Of a DNA stretch of 64,000 bases, positions 36,993-48,975 are shown in pieces (within the stretch, counting starts at the first letter, position 1; each line of letters opens with the position of its first letter). A program made the position numbers and the translations under genes. This stretch comes from Caulobacter sp. Root655 (GTDB lineage: Bacteria > Pseudomonadota > Alphaproteobacteria > Caulobacterales > Caulobacteraceae), in assembly GCF_001427665.1 (NCBI RefSeq), contig NZ_LMHC01000002.1, positions 121,982 through 185,981 on the forward strand, read 5' to 3'. The notes below the pieces were generated by a model that saw nothing but the letters and a program-made list of their open reading frames with translations, made no database searches and had not been told where the DNA came from.

Positions 36993-37411
36993 GGGTCACT
37001 TCCCTGACTTTGGCGACGTCTTGGGGCGCCGCTCGGCTTTGGCTCCGGTCGGGATCCACGCGGATCGGGTCCGGATTTCGTAATCTCATCCTTGCATCTG
37101 CTCAAAAATCGCCCTGGAAAAGCAAAATCGGTCGACAAATCGGTCAAAAATGCAGCGAACGTGAAAATATGAACCGAGAAAGTCGAATTCATTTGGGGGC
37201 TTAGCTGCGCTTGAGAGGCGCAAATGTGAAATGTTAGATTCTTCAATAGGACCGCTCCCGAAAGCCGCCGCGCCATCAGGAGGCGTCTTGGCGCGGGTTC
37301 GGGTGAGGGCGAATGCGTCGACTCGAGGGGAGGAGTCCTGGTCCTCGGCCAGATCGCGGCACGACCTCGCGGCGTATCCGCGAGGCCCTCGGCGACCTGG
37401 GGGCAGCCCGC
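36993..37411. other. 419-base intergenic stretch between parE and the UrcA gene
   Basis: An AT-rich part (about 37080-37260) probably carries the promoter of the minus-strand UrcA gene. A perfect hairpin cctcgcgg-cgtat-ccgcgagg (37365-37385) lies 27 bases beyond the parE stop and may help end its transcript, although no T-run follows. No gene was recognised. Confidence 0.5.
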
Positions 37412-39532
<2,121 letters not shown>

Positions 39533-39692
39533 TACGGGAACATGCGTCGATTCGGCGGGAGCGCCCCGTATGGGCCGCCCGGGGCGCGAAGAAAAGGGGT
39601 GGAAAGCTCAGCCGCCGGGCGATTTGCCGGCGCGGGCCGGGACATGCCAGGATGACCCTCTCAAGCCGAACCCAAACGCGCGGAGTCCTTCG

Positions 39693-40049
39693 ATGATCTG
39701 GCGTCCCCTCACGGTCCTCCTGGCCGCGTTGACCCTGCTCGGCTGCACCGCCGCCGCGCCCTCGGGGCCGTCTTCGCCGCCGCCGGCCTCGCACCGCGCG
39801 CCGGTCGCCGAGGGCGGCATGTGCGGCGGCTTCGCCGGCTTCCAGTGCGCCGAGGGGCTGAGCTGCCAGATGGCGGCCGGCCAGTGCCACACGGTGGCCG
39901 ACGCGGCCGGCGTCTGCCGCAAGCCGCCACAGGTCTGCACGATGATCTACGCCCCGGTCTGCGGCTGCGACGGCAAGACCTATCCCAGCGCCTGCAACGC
40001 CGCGTCCAAGGGCGTCAGCGTCGCGACGGAAGGCGAGTGCAAGGCGTAG
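39693..40049 (+). CDS. lipoprotein with a Kazal-type inhibitor domain
   Basis: A 118-residue protein starting at ATG 39693. Signal peptide MIWRPLTVLLAALTLLGC with lipobox LLGC (Cys18). A cysteine-rich part (GGMCGGFAGFQC, LSCQM, GQCH) leads to a Kazal-like domain: VCTMIYAPVCGCDGKTYPSA then CNAASKG and a final EGEC (about 80-116), matching C-x-PVCG-DG-TY-x2-C. Kazal domains inhibit serine proteases in animals; bacterial examples are mostly uncharacterised. The mature protein would sit in the outer membrane or periplasm. Confidence 0.8.
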   Translation: MIWRPLTVLLAALTLLGCTAAAPSGPSSPPPASHRAPVAEGGMCGGFAGFQCAEGLSCQMAAGQCHTVADAAGVCRKPPQVCTMIYAPVCGCDGKTYPSACNAASKGVSVATEGECKA

Positions 40050-40109
40050 GGCAGGCGACTGCTGACATCCTGGGGACAGTCCTCGCCGAGGATGGAGGCC
40101 GGAGAACCC

Positions 40110-40517
40110 ATGACTCAACGATATTCGACGGATGGAACGGTCCGGCGGGCCGTGCTGGCGGGCGGCATGGCGCTCGCCATCGCGCCGCTCGACGCCCAGG
40201 CCCTGACTCAGGAAAGCAGACCCATGTACGGACTGATCGGACAGATGAAGGCCATTGCCGGCAAGCGGGACGAGCTCGTCGCCATTCTGACCGAAAGCAC
40301 CGGAGGCATGCCCGGCTGCCTCAGCTACATCGTCGCCAACGACGCCACCGACGCCGACGCCCTATGGATCACCGAGGTCTGGACCGACAAGGACAGCCAT
40401 GCCGCCTCGCTGAAGTTGCCGGCCGTGCAGGCGGCGATCGCCAAGGCCCGCCCGATCATCGCCGGCTTCGGGCATCGGTTCGAGACCGTGCCGGTGGGCG
40501 GGGTCGGGCTGAGCTAA
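40110..40517 (+). CDS. antibiotic biosynthesis monooxygenase (ABM) domain protein
   Basis: A 135-residue protein from the ATG at 40110, preceded by ggccggag; ATG 40092 is an alternative. The N-terminus has a twin-arginine-like signal (TVRRAVLAGGMALAIAPLDAQA). The ABM dimeric barrel follows: YGLIGQMKAIAGKRDELVAI, MPGCLSYIVANDATDADALW, ITEVWTDKDSHAASL. Relatives are quinol or small-aromatic monooxygenases, or have no known activity. An exported member would be unusual; the signal may instead be a weak prediction. Confidence 0.75.
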   Translation: MTQRYSTDGTVRRAVLAGGMALAIAPLDAQALTQESRPMYGLIGQMKAIAGKRDELVAILTESTGGMPGCLSYIVANDATDADALWITEVWTDKDSHAASLKLPAVQAAIAKARPIIAGFGHRFETVPVGGVGLS

Positions 40518-40589
40518 GAATCGGTGAGCGCCTAGCTGACCGTTAATAGGTCCGAGAAAGGTGGAAGGTTGCCAGAAGCGGGTTCTGAC

Positions 40590-41036
40590 TCACCCTTGAC
40601 CTGAGCCGCGCACAGGAAAAGCCCGAAGTTGGTGACGAAGGTTTGAGGCGGCCTCGGCAAGCGCGGGACCGACAGGCAGGTTGAAGCCGTGCTCAGTCCA
40701 GTCATCACCTTTTTTGGCCCACGGGGGCGCAGACTCCAACGCAAAGCTGACACGTAAGGTCTGCGGATCGATGAGATCGAATTGGAGGTTTGGCTCAGTA
40801 AACCCGCAATATGGCTTCTCTGCCTTTCCCCGCACGCAAGCGTCGAGCCAATCGGCCAAGCGTCTGGCCTCAAAGGCAGTTAGGCAGGGGTCCCTGAAGC
40901 GCCATTCACGCCCCGCGAGTCGAACTGCCCCATCGACAATGAGCCAATTGGAATCCCATTCGTCGTCGATGATTTTGGGGAATTGGTAGTCGACAATCAT
41001 CAGCCGCACCGATGAGTCGTCACCAGTTAGTATCAT
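40590..41036 (-). CDS. WapI-like immunity protein
   Basis: About 148 residues from the ATG at 41036; an upstream in-frame ATG at 41132 would add a basic N-terminal stretch with no resemblance to the family. The sequence has DDEWDSNWLIVDGAVRLAG, WRFRDPCLTAFEARRLADWL and CGFTEPNLQFDL, the pattern of the WapI immunity family (Y-fp...DaNWL...sLlT-El..L..WL...fEPnL). These proteins neutralise CdiA/WapA-type toxins in related systems. No toxin gene is visible nearby; an IS remnant lies just upstream. Confidence 0.6.
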   Translation of the reverse strand: MILTGDDSSVRLMIVDYQFPKIIDDEWDSNWLIVDGAVRLAGREWRFRDPCLTAFEARRLADWLDACVRGKAEKPYCGFTEPNLQFDLIDPQTLRVSFALESAPPWAKKGDDWTEHGFNLPVGPALAEAASNLRHQLRAFPVRGSGQG

Positions 41037-41182
41037 TGGGTGCACGCGATTTCTCTCATCCCCACGAGCCCGTGCCGCGCCGACGAGCGCTATGCCTATA
41101 CCAAACGTCGCAGCCCTACGATCAAGCTTCATACTGCTATAGATGCCCGGGTTCGCCTTTTTGCCAAAGGTCCGACTTGGGT

Positions 41183-41360
41183 GGTGGGCTCAACTGGTGA
41201 ACGCAACACGCTAACTTTTCTTCGGAGAGGGAGCGTGGGTGATGAAGCAGCGGCGTCGTATCTACTATTCGGCGGCTCAGCGGGCTGAAATCTGGGATCG
41301 CTGGAAGGCCCCCTGCAGAGACCTTCGCCGAGTGTGTTGCGGCGATCAGTTGAGCCCACC
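41183..41360. mobile_element. internally deleted IS30-type element (MITE-like, 178 bases)
   Basis: Terminal inverted repeats of 27 bases: left 41183-41209 (ggtgggctcaactg then gtgaacgcaacac), right 41334-41360, the inverse of ggtgggctcaactg then atcgccgcaacac; 23 of 27 positions agree. Between them lies only the start of a transposase gene (41239-41310). The flanking bases gt on both sides may be a two-base target duplication. Both ends are intact, so a full-length relative elsewhere could still move it. Confidence 0.75.
41239..41310 (+). pseudogene. IS30-family transposase, N-terminal remnant
   Basis: The peptide MKQRRRIYYSAAQRAEIWDR followed by WK (from ATG 41242) is the typical N-terminus of IS30-family transposases, whose next residues form a helix-turn-helix. 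Here the reading frame leaves the family pattern after about 22 residues, and the rest of the gene is missing. Certainly non-functional. Confidence 0.75.
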
Positions 41361-41450
41361 GTCGAAAGCGGTAAATGGCGCCCCTAGAGCGCAGCCCTTC
41401 GAGCTCCCACCGAGCCCCGAACGCCAGCCACCACCAGACGAGCAACAAAG

Positions 41451-41480
41451 AAAAAGGCCCGCGGATCGCTCCGCGGGCCT
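41451..41480 (-). terminator. terminator of glnBA
   Basis: Reading the minus strand: aggcccgcgg, loop agcgat, ccgcgggcct, then a T-run (41455-41451). It starts 25 bases after the glnA stop. Confidence 0.95.
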
Positions 41481-41505
41481 CGTTCGTCGTCCTAAGCCGT
41501 GAAGC

Positions 41506-42915
41506 TTAGCACTTGTAATACATGTCGAATTCGACCGGGTGCGGGTGCAGGGTCAGGCGCATGACTTCTTCCATCTTCAGCTCGATGTAGCTGTCGATGA
41601 AGTCGTCATCCATGACGCCGCCGGCCTTCAGGAAGGCGCGGTCCTTGTCGAGGTTTTCCAGGGCTTCACGGAGCGAACCGCAGACTTCCGGGATCTTCTT
41701 CTGCTCGCGGGGCGGCAGGTCGTACAGGTTCTTGTCGGCGGCCGCGCCCGGATCGATCTTGTTGGCGATGCCGTCCAGGCCGGCCATCAACAGGGCCACG
41801 AAGGTCAGGTACGGGTTGCCCATCGGGTCGGGGAAGCGGGCTTCGATGCGCTTGGCCTTCGGCGAGTCGACGTGCGGGATGCGGATCGAGGCCGAGCGGT
41901 TGCGCGAGGAGTAGGCCAGTTTCACCGGGGCTTCGTAGCCTGGCACCAGGCGCTTGTACGAGTTGGTCGTCGAGTTCGAGAACGCGTTGATCGCCTTGGC
42001 GTGCTTGATGATGCCGCCGATGTACCACAGGCACATGTCCGACAGGCCGGCGTACTTGTCGCCGGCGAACAGCGGCTTGCCGTCCTGCCAGATCGACTGG
42101 TGCACGTGCATGCCCGAGCCGTTGTCGCCGAACATCGGCTTGGCCATGAAGGTGGCGCTCTTGCCATAGGCGTGGGCCACGTTGTGGATCACGTACTTGT
42201 AGAGCTGCATGCGGTCGGCCATCACGACCATGGTGTCGAACTTCAGGCCCAGTTCGTGCTGGGCGGGCGCCACTTCGTGGTGGTGCTTTTCCGGCTTCAT
42301 GCCCAGTTCGCCCATGACGGCCAGCATTTCGCCGCGCAGGTCCTGGGCGCTATCGACCGGATTGACCGGGAAGTAGCCGCCCTTGGGGCCCGGGCGGTGG
42401 CCCATGTTGCCTTCCGGATATTCCTTGGCCGAGTTGCCCGGCAGTTCGACGGAGTCGAACGAGTAGCTGGTGTTGTTCGAGGCCACGCTCCAGCGCACGT
42501 CGTCGAAGATGAAGAACTCGGCTTCCGGGCCGAAGAACACGGTGTCGCCGACGCCCGAGGCCTTGACGTAGTTCAGGGCGGCCTTGGCGATCGAGCGCGG
42601 GTCGCGGTTGTAGGGGGTGCCGGTGTCGGGGTTCACCACGTCGCAGAACAGCGCCAGGGTGGTCTGCTGGTAGAACGGGTCGATGATGGCGGTCGACAGG
42701 TCCGGACGCAGCTTCATGTCCGACTCGTTGATGGCCTTCCAGCCCGAGATCGACGAGCCGTCGAACATGGTGCCGTCATTGAGGAAGTCGTCGTCGACCA
42801 GGTCGATGTCGAAGGTGACGTGCTGCAGTTTGCCGCGAACGTCCGTGAAGCGGACGTCGACGTACTTCACGTCCTTTTCCTTGATCAGGTCCAGGATTTG
42901 CTTGGCGGTGCTCAT
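41506..42915 (-). CDS. glnA: glutamine synthetase type I
   Basis: A 469-residue GSI. It starts [20 protein letters not shown], has the metal- and glutamate-binding segments [12 protein letters not shown] and [14 protein letters not shown], the [18 protein letters not shown] loop, the ATP-binding NRSASIRIP and the adenylylation Tyr in [12 protein letters not shown]. It makes glutamine from glutamate and ammonia with ATP. It follows glnB by 39 bases on the same strand; the PII protein controls its adenylylation. Confidence 0.98.
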   Translation of the reverse strand: MSTAKQILDLIKEKDVKYVDVRFTDVRGKLQHVTFDIDLVDDDFLNDGTMFDGSSISGWKAINESDMKLRPDLSTAIIDPFYQQTTLALFCDVVNPDTGTPYNRDPRSIAKAALNYVKASGVGDTVFFGPEAEFFIFDDVRWSVASNNTSYSFDSVELPGNSAKEYPEGNMGHRPGPKGGYFPVNPVDSAQDLRGEMLAVMGELGMKPEKHHHEVAPAQHELGLKFDTMVVMADRMQLYKYVIHNVAHAYGKSATFMAKPMFGDNGSGMHVHQSIWQDGKPLFAGDKYAGLSDMCLWYIGGIIKHAKAINAFSNSTTNSYKRLVPGYEAPVKLAYSSRNRSASIRIPHVDSPKAKRIEARFPDPMGNPYLTFVALLMAGLDGIANKIDPGAAADKNLYDLPPREQKKIPEVCGSLREALENLDKDRAFLKAGGVMDDDFIDSYIELKMEEVMRLTLHPHPVEFDMYYKC

Positions 42916-42954
42916 AGTTATCCCCTTTGAGCGTTAAGCGGTTACAGCCCGGGC

Positions 42955-43798
<844 letters not shown>

Positions 43799-44368
43799 AT
43801 GAGCCGCATCCATATGATCCGCCATGGCCGACCGGCCTCGACCTGGGGCGACGCGGACCTGGATCCGGGCCTGGACGCCGTTGGCGCCGAGCAGGCGAGG
43901 GCGGTGACCGAGGCCCTGCTGGCCTTGCCGGTTCCCGAGCGACCGACCCGGGTGGTCAGTTCGCCGCTGCGGCGCTGCCGCGAAACGGCCCAGCCGCTGG
44001 CCGACGCGCTGGGCGTGGCGCTCGAGATCGACGCGCGGGTGGGCGAGATTCCCACGCCGGCCGCCCTGGCCCCCGACGATCGCCCGGCCTGGCTACGACA
44101 GGCTTTCGAGGGCCGGTGGAGCGATATTCGGGGCGATCTGGATTATGGCGCCTGGACCCGCGACGTGGCCCAGGGCGTGGCGTCGCATCCCGGGGCGGCG
44201 GTGTTCAGCCATTTCGTGGCGCTGAACGCGGCGGTGTCGGTGGCGACCGGCGGCCAGCAGGTGGCCGCGTTCCGGCCGGACCATGTTTCGGTGACGGTGT
44301 TCGATCTGGTCGATAGCGGCTTGATCCTCGTGGAGAAAGGACGTGAAGCTTCGACCCAGGTTCTTTAG
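43799..44368 (+). CDS. histidine phosphatase family protein
   Basis: A 189-residue protein of the phosphoglycerate-mutase-like superfamily. The catalytic RHG motif is at residues 8-10 (MSRIHMIRHGRP), SSPLRRCRETAQPLAD (about 53-68) has the second phosphate-binding Arg, and the C-terminal histidine lies in VFSHFVALN. Substrate unknown. It is followed after 30 bases by the NAD(P)HX repair gene, possibly one transcript. Confidence 0.85.
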   Translation: MSRIHMIRHGRPASTWGDADLDPGLDAVGAEQARAVTEALLALPVPERPTRVVSSPLRRCRETAQPLADALGVALEIDARVGEIPTPAALAPDDRPAWLRQAFEGRWSDIRGDLDYGAWTRDVAQGVASHPGAAVFSHFVALNAAVSVATGGQQVAAFRPDHVSVTVFDLVDSGLILVEKGREASTQVL

Positions 44369-44398
44369 GCCGCCATGGTCTTGGGGTTGGGAGTCGTC

Positions 44399-45853
44399 GT
44401 GCCGCGCGAAATCATGACCGTCGCCGAGATGTCCGCGGCGGATCGCGCCGCCGTCGATAGCGGCACGCCGATCACGACCTTGATGGAGCGCGCCGGCCAA
44501 GCCGTGGCGGACGTCATCCGTGATCGGTACACGCGGCGTCCAACGGTGGTCTGGTGCGGTCCGGGCGACAACGGCGGCGACGGCTACGTCATCGCGCGGC
44601 GCCTGCGCCGGCACGGTTGGCCGGTTCGGGTCGAGGCGCTCGGCCCGCCCGCCAGTCCGGCGGCCCGCTGGGCGGCGTTGCGCTGGAAGGGCGAGACGGG
44701 ACCCCTGGTGTCCGAGCCGGGCTCGGCGGCGCTCTACGTGGATTGCCTGTTCGGGGCGGGCCTGTCGCGTCCGCTAGACGGCGAGGCCGAGCGCCTGGCG
44801 CGCGTCATGGCCGGCGAGGCGGGGATCGTCGCCGTCGACACCCCCAGCGGCGTGCTTGGCGATACGGGCCGCCCCTTGGGCGACTGGGCGCTGAAGGCGG
44901 AACTGACCGTGACCTTCCATCGTCGCAAGCTCGCCCATGTCCTGGCCGACGGCCGGGCGGCCTGCGGCGCGGTAGTGGTGGCCGATATCGGCCTGGCGAC
45001 GACGGGGCAGGGCGCGCTGTTCGAGAACGACCCGAGCCTGTGGCGCGCGCGCTTCCCCTGGCCGGCCTTCGACGCCCACAAGCATGCGCGCGGACGGCTG
45101 ATGGTGGTCAGCGGCGAGGCCTCAAGCACCGGCGCGGCGCGGTTGGCGGCGCGGGCGGGGCTGCGGATCGGGGCTGGCGTCGTGACCGTGTTGTCGCCGC
45201 CGAACGCCCTGGCCATCAACGCCGCCCATCTGGAGGCCGTCATGCTGGCGCCCTTCGACAGCGAGGTCGATCTGCAGGCGCGCGCCGAAAAGGCCGACGC
45301 CGTGGTCGTCGGGCCGGCGGCCGGCGTCGGCGAGGCGACGATGCGTCACCTGTTCGCCCTGGCGCGGACCGGCGCGGCCCTGGTGGTCGACGCCGACGCC
45401 CTGACCAGTTTCGCCCAGGACCCGGAGGCCCTGTTCTCGGCCCTGGACCGGGACGACGTTCTGACCCCGCATCCGGGGGAGTTCGAACGAATCTTTCCGG
45501 GTCTGCTGGCGGCGTCGCCCGAGCGCGTCACCGCGGCCCGGGAAGCGGCGCGGCGAGCAGGGACGGTCGTGCTGTTGAAGGGACCAGACACTGTGGTCGC
45601 CGCGCCGGACGGTCGCGCGGCCGTCAGTCTGAACGGAACGCCCTGGCTGGCCACGGCCGGATCAGGCGACGTGCTGGCCGGTTTCATCGCCGGCCTGATC
45701 GCCCAGGGCATGGAGAGTTTCGAGGCCGCCTGCGCCGGGGCGTGGATTCATGCGGAAGCCGGCGCGGCGCATGGGCCGGGTCTGATCGCCGAGGACCTTC
45801 CAGGCCTGGCGCCGGCGGTGCTGGCCCGGCTCCACGCGGCGCGCGGTATCTAG
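44399..45853 (+). CDS. nnr: bifunctional NAD(P)HX epimerase/dehydratase
   Basis: About 484 residues from a GTG at 44399; ATG 44375 and ATG 44414 are also in frame. The N-terminal YjeF domain (epimerase) has WCGPGDNGGDGYVIAR and VAVDTPSGVLGDTG. The C-terminal ribokinase-like dehydratase domain has VVGPAAGVGE, LTPHPGEFERIFPG and WLATAGSGDVLAG with the catalytic Asp. The enzyme repairs hydrated NADH and NADPH. Its stop overlaps by two bases the stop of the convergent small gene at 45850. Confidence 0.93.
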   Translation: MPREIMTVAEMSAADRAAVDSGTPITTLMERAGQAVADVIRDRYTRRPTVVWCGPGDNGGDGYVIARRLRRHGWPVRVEALGPPASPAARWAALRWKGETGPLVSEPGSAALYVDCLFGAGLSRPLDGEAERLARVMAGEAGIVAVDTPSGVLGDTGRPLGDWALKAELTVTFHRRKLAHVLADGRAACGAVVVADIGLATTGQGALFENDPSLWRARFPWPAFDAHKHARGRLMVVSGEASSTGAARLAARAGLRIGAGVVTVLSPPNALAINAAHLEAVMLAPFDSEVDLQARAEKADAVVVGPAAGVGEATMRHLFALARTGAALVVDADALTSFAQDPEALFSALDRDDVLTPHPGEFERIFPGLLAASPERVTAAREAARRAGTVVLLKGPDTVVAAPDGRAAVSLNGTPWLATAGSGDVLAGFIAGLIAQGMESFEAACAGAWIHAEAGAAHGPGLIAEDLPGLAPAVLARLHAARGI

Positions 45854-46026
45854 CTGTCGAGACGGACCAGGATCACCTGGGCGGGGACGCCCTCGTCGAA
45901 CAGGGCGTCGCTGATCGCCAGCGCGGCTTGGAACGTGCGTTCCTCGACGGTGTCGGTGAACAGCACCCTGTCTCCCCGCCTTACCGTCCAGCCATTTTCG
46001 CCTTCGATGACTTCGATGGTTTCCAT
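45850..46026 (-). CDS. 58-residue conserved small protein
   Basis: Starts at ATG 46026 (METIEVIEGENGWTVRRGDR) and ends at TAG 45850-45852. It is similar along its whole length to the 60-residue protein at 56736: both share IE near the start, GW-x-V, FQAAL, LF-x2-GV-x-AQV and L-x-R. Two related proteins in different places support it as a real gene, although it is short. No known domain recognised and no signal peptide. Confidence 0.7.
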   Translation of the reverse strand: METIEVIEGENGWTVRRGDRVLFTDTVEERTFQAALAISDALFDEGVPAQVILVRLDS

Positions 46027-46390
46027 AGGTCGCGCTCGCTCCCGGATGAAAGGCCAAACTCGTCCGTGACGAAATTAGTTCCGTGCGGTTGCGCGCAATT
46101 TTTGCGGAGTGAGGGAAGGGAGAAACACCGGCCCGGACGTCAGTCGGGGGGCATGGCCCGGGCCGGTGTAGGTCCGAGGCGTTTTTCAACAGCGTCGGAC
46201 ATCATCATAACCGGCGGCCGGGCTGGTGGTTCCGATGTTCGGAGAATATTTCGCGAGACCCTCCCCGAGCCTGTTTCAGGCGGCTTTTCGAAGCGTTTCG
46301 GAAGGCGCGGGCGGGGCGGCGGGAGGCGCCGTGAACGGCTCTCGACTTGCAAACCCCGCCGGGCATGTCTAACCCGCCTTTGCGCACGGC
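46027..46390. other. 364-base stretch upstream of tRNA-Leu
   Basis: It holds a 12-base perfect inverted repeat with a 21-base loop (acaccggcccgg at 46125-46136, ccgggccggtgt at 46158-46169) and presumably the tRNA-Leu promoter. No gene recognised. Confidence 0.5.
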
Positions 46391-46475
46391 GCGGATGTGG
46401 CGAAACTGGTAGACGCACTAGATTTAGGTTCTAGCGCCGAGAGGCGTGGAGGTTCGAGTCCTCTCATCCGCACCA
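46391..46475 (+). tRNA. tRNA-Leu (anticodon TAG)
   Basis: Acceptor gcggatg / catccgc, anticodon stem-loop ctaga-tttaggt-tctag with anticodon TAG, long variable arm cgccgagaggcg, T-arm gaggttcgagtcctc, encoded CCA at 46473-46475. Length 85 fits a class II tRNA. Confidence 0.98.
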
Positions 46476-46542
46476 GCTTATCGGGCCTTTGGCCCGATGG
46501 GCGCACCACTTTGTCGGGCCTTTGGCCCAAGGGCGCACCAAT
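46469..46542 (+). repeat. tandem repeat of the tRNA 3' end plus a hairpin
   Basis: After the tRNA, the unit gcgcacca...tcgggcctttggccc is repeated: cgcaccagcttatcgggcct (46470 onward), cgcaccactttgtcgggcct (about 46502 onward) and a third cgcacca (about 46534). Each full unit carries the hairpin gggcc-ttt-ggccc. The hairpins may act as processing or termination signals. Confidence 0.7.
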
Positions 46543-46673
46543 GCCCTTGGACGGTCGCCAAACGCGTGACATAAGGGCGCTCTTTCGCCGCCCCGGTGAC
46601 GTGGGCGGCTTTGATGTTTTGACCCCTGGGGCGGACGACGGGCGCGGGCGCCCAGAGAGCCGAGAAGCTAAGA

Positions 46674-48038
46674 ATGTCGATGCAGATCGTTGAAAAGTCG
46701 GGCGAAGGCCTCAGCCGCGTTTATGGCGTGACGGTGCCCGCGAGTGAACTCGCCACGCGTCTCGAGGCTCGGATCGCCGAGGTCGCGCCCCAGATGAACG
46801 TCAAGGGCTTCCGCCCTGGCAAGGTGCCGACCGCGCACGTTCGCCGTCTCTACGGCAAGGCCCTGATGGGCGAAGTCATCGAGGCGACGCTGAACGAAGG
46901 CGCCCAGAAGGTGCTGGACGACAACAAGCTGCGCCCCGCGGGCCAGCCCGACCTGAAGCCCTCGTCCGACATGGACAAGGTGCTGGCCGGCGGCGAGGAC
47001 CTGGCGTTCGACTTGGCCGTCGAGGTCATGCCGGAATTCGAGCCGATCGACCCGACGTCGATCGAGCTGACCAAGCCGGTCTACAAGGTTTCGGACGCCG
47101 AGACCGACGAGGCCCTGGCCGACCTGGCCAAGCAAGCCCGCACCTATGAGCCGCGCAAGGGCAAGTCCTTGAAGGCCAAGGACGGCGACCAACTGCTGAT
47201 CGACTTCGTCGGCACCATAGACGGCGTCGCCTTCGACGGCGGCACCGCCAACGACGCCGAGCTGACGCTGGGTTCGAACCAGTTCATCCCGGGCTTCGAA
47301 GCTCAACTGGTCGGCGCCAAGCCGGAAGACGTCGTGACGGTGAAGGTCAGCTTCCCGGACGATTATCAAGCCGCCAACCTGGCCGGCAAGGCCGCCGAGT
47401 TCGCCACCACCGTCAAGGAAGTGCGCGCGCCGGTCGACGCCGAGCCGGACGACGAACTGGCCAAGCGCCTGGGTCTGTCGGACCTGCAGGCCCTGAAGGA
47501 CCTGCTGAAGTCGAACCTGGAAGGCCGTTACAGCAACTCGTCGCGCTTCAAGCTGAAGCGCGCCCTGCTGGACATCCTCGACACCAAGCACGACTTCCCG
47601 CTGCCGCCGCGCATGGTCGACGCCGAGTTCGACGGCATCTGGCAACAGGTCCAGGCCGACAAGACCCAGGGGGGCCTGCCGCCCGAGGATGAAGGCAAGA
47701 CCGAAGACCAGCTGAAGGACGAGTACCGCAAGATCGCCGAGCGCCGCGTGCGCCTGGGCCTGGTGCTCGCCGAGATCGGCCGCAAGAACGACGTGGCCGT
47801 GACCGAGCAGGAACTGGCCGACGCCATGATGCGCGAAGCCCGCCAATACGGCGCGCAAGCCCAGCAGGTGTTCGACATGTACCGCCAGCGCGCCGACCTG
47901 CAGGCCGCCCTGCGCGCCCCGATCTACGAGGACAAGGTCGTCGACCTGATCTTCGGCAAGGCCAAGATCGAGGAAAAGGAAGTCTCCAAGGAAGAGCTGA
48001 TGGAAGAAGACGATCTTCCGGAAGGCTACGGCGGCTAA
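46674..48038 (+). CDS. tig: trigger factor (ribosome-associated chaperone and prolyl isomerase)
   Basis: A 454-residue protein. The ribosome-binding loop is [17 protein letters not shown] (about residues 43-59; GFRPGKxP is the signature). The FKBP-type domain (about 155-240) has [20 protein letters not shown] and [17 protein letters not shown]. The C-terminal chaperone arms end with an acidic tail. The start may be ATG 46674 or ATG 46680 ([10 protein letters not shown]). It binds nascent chains at the ribosome exit. Confidence 0.97.
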   Translation: MSMQIVEKSGEGLSRVYGVTVPASELATRLEARIAEVAPQMNVKGFRPGKVPTAHVRRLYGKALMGEVIEATLNEGAQKVLDDNKLRPAGQPDLKPSSDMDKVLAGGEDLAFDLAVEVMPEFEPIDPTSIELTKPVYKVSDAETDEALADLAKQARTYEPRKGKSLKAKDGDQLLIDFVGTIDGVAFDGGTANDAELTLGSNQFIPGFEAQLVGAKPEDVVTVKVSFPDDYQAANLAGKAAEFATTVKEVRAPVDAEPDDELAKRLGLSDLQALKDLLKSNLEGRYSNSSRFKLKRALLDILDTKHDFPLPPRMVDAEFDGIWQQVQADKTQGGLPPEDEGKTEDQLKDEYRKIAERRVRLGLVLAEIGRKNDVAVTEQELADAMMREARQYGAQAQQVFDMYRQRADLQAALRAPIYEDKVVDLIFGKAKIEEKEVSKEELMEEDDLPEGYGG

Positions 48039-48061
48039 GGCTTCCGTTCTCCGACACGAAG

Positions 48062-48093
48062 AGGGCGCGGTCCGCGAGGGTCGCGCCCTTTTT
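48062..48093 (+). terminator. terminator of tig
   Basis: agggcgcg, loop, cgcgccct, T-run (48089-48093); begins 23 bases after the tig stop. Confidence 0.92.
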
Positions 48094-48217
48094 CATGCGC
48101 CAAGCTTCGGCCCGGCTCCTTGCAACCTGTTAAGCGCCACGCGATATGCGATGGCGACGGCGCGCGGGGGCTGATTCGCGTTCGCGCCGCCCAGACACAA
48201 TGAAAAGGGCGATCCCT

Positions 48218-48844
48218 ATGTACGATCCGGTAGCAACGGCGATGAACCTCGTGCCGATGGTGGTCGAACAGACCAGCCGCGGCGAGCGGGCGTTCGACAT
48301 CTTCTCCCGCCTGTTGAAAGAGCGGATCATCTTCCTGACCGGCCCCGTCGAAGACGGGATGGCCAGCCTGATCTGCGCCCAGCTGCTCTTCCTGGAGTCC
48401 GAGAACCCCAAGAAGGAAATCGCCATGTACATCAACTCGCCGGGCGGCGTGGTGACGTCGGGCCTGGCGATCTACGACACCATGCAATACATCAAGAGCC
48501 CGGTCTCGACGGTGTGCATGGGCATGGCCGCCTCGATGGGCAGCCTGCTGCTGCAAGCCGGCGCGCCGGGCCAGCGCATCGCGCTGCCGAACGCCCGGAT
48601 CATGGTCCACCAGCCGTCGGGCGGCTTCCGCGGCCAGGCCTCGGACATCGAGCGCCACGCCGAGGACATCATCAAGACCAAGCGCCGCTTGAACGAGATC
48701 TACGTCAAGCACACCGGTCGCACCTATGAGGAAGTCGAAAAGACCCTCGACCGCGACCACTTCATGAGCGCCGAGGAAGCCAAGGCCTGGGGTCTGATCG
48801 ACCACATCAACGAAAGCCGCGACGACGCGGACGCCAAGGCGTAA
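48218..48844 (+). CDS. clpP: ATP-dependent Clp protease proteolytic subunit
   Basis: A 208-residue serine protease starting [20 protein letters not shown] at ATG 48218, chosen over upstream starts because it gives the known alphaproteobacterial N-terminus. The catalytic triad is Ser106 (GMAASMGSL), His131 (MVHQPSGG) and Asp180 (TLDRDHFM). With ClpX it degrades CtrA and other cell-cycle proteins in Caulobacter. Confidence 0.98.
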   Translation: MYDPVATAMNLVPMVVEQTSRGERAFDIFSRLLKERIIFLTGPVEDGMASLICAQLLFLESENPKKEIAMYINSPGGVVTSGLAIYDTMQYIKSPVSTVCMGMAASMGSLLLQAGAPGQRIALPNARIMVHQPSGGFRGQASDIERHAEDIIKTKRRLNEIYVKHTGRTYEEVEKTLDRDHFMSAEEAKAWGLIDHINESRDDADAKA

Positions 48845-48872
48845 GCGCCTTCTCGTTCTTGAGATCCTGGAA

Positions 48873-48903
48873 AAGCCGTCGACCGCGAGGTCGGCGGCTT
48901 TTT
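48873..48903 (+). terminator. terminator of clpP
   Basis: gccgtcgacc, loop gcga, ggtcggcggc, five T (48899-48903); the stem has one T-G mismatch-type pair. Confidence 0.93.
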
Positions 48904-48975
48904 ATTTGGGATAACTTTGGTTTGTATTCAGGTCCCGCCGCATGCTGAAGTGCGGAGGTAGGGGGAGTCCAGGCC

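Noticed and set aside
41036..41132. N-terminal extension of the WapI-like protein
   Set aside because: The added residues look faintly like a signal peptide, but immunity proteins of this type are cytoplasmic and the shorter start fits the domain.
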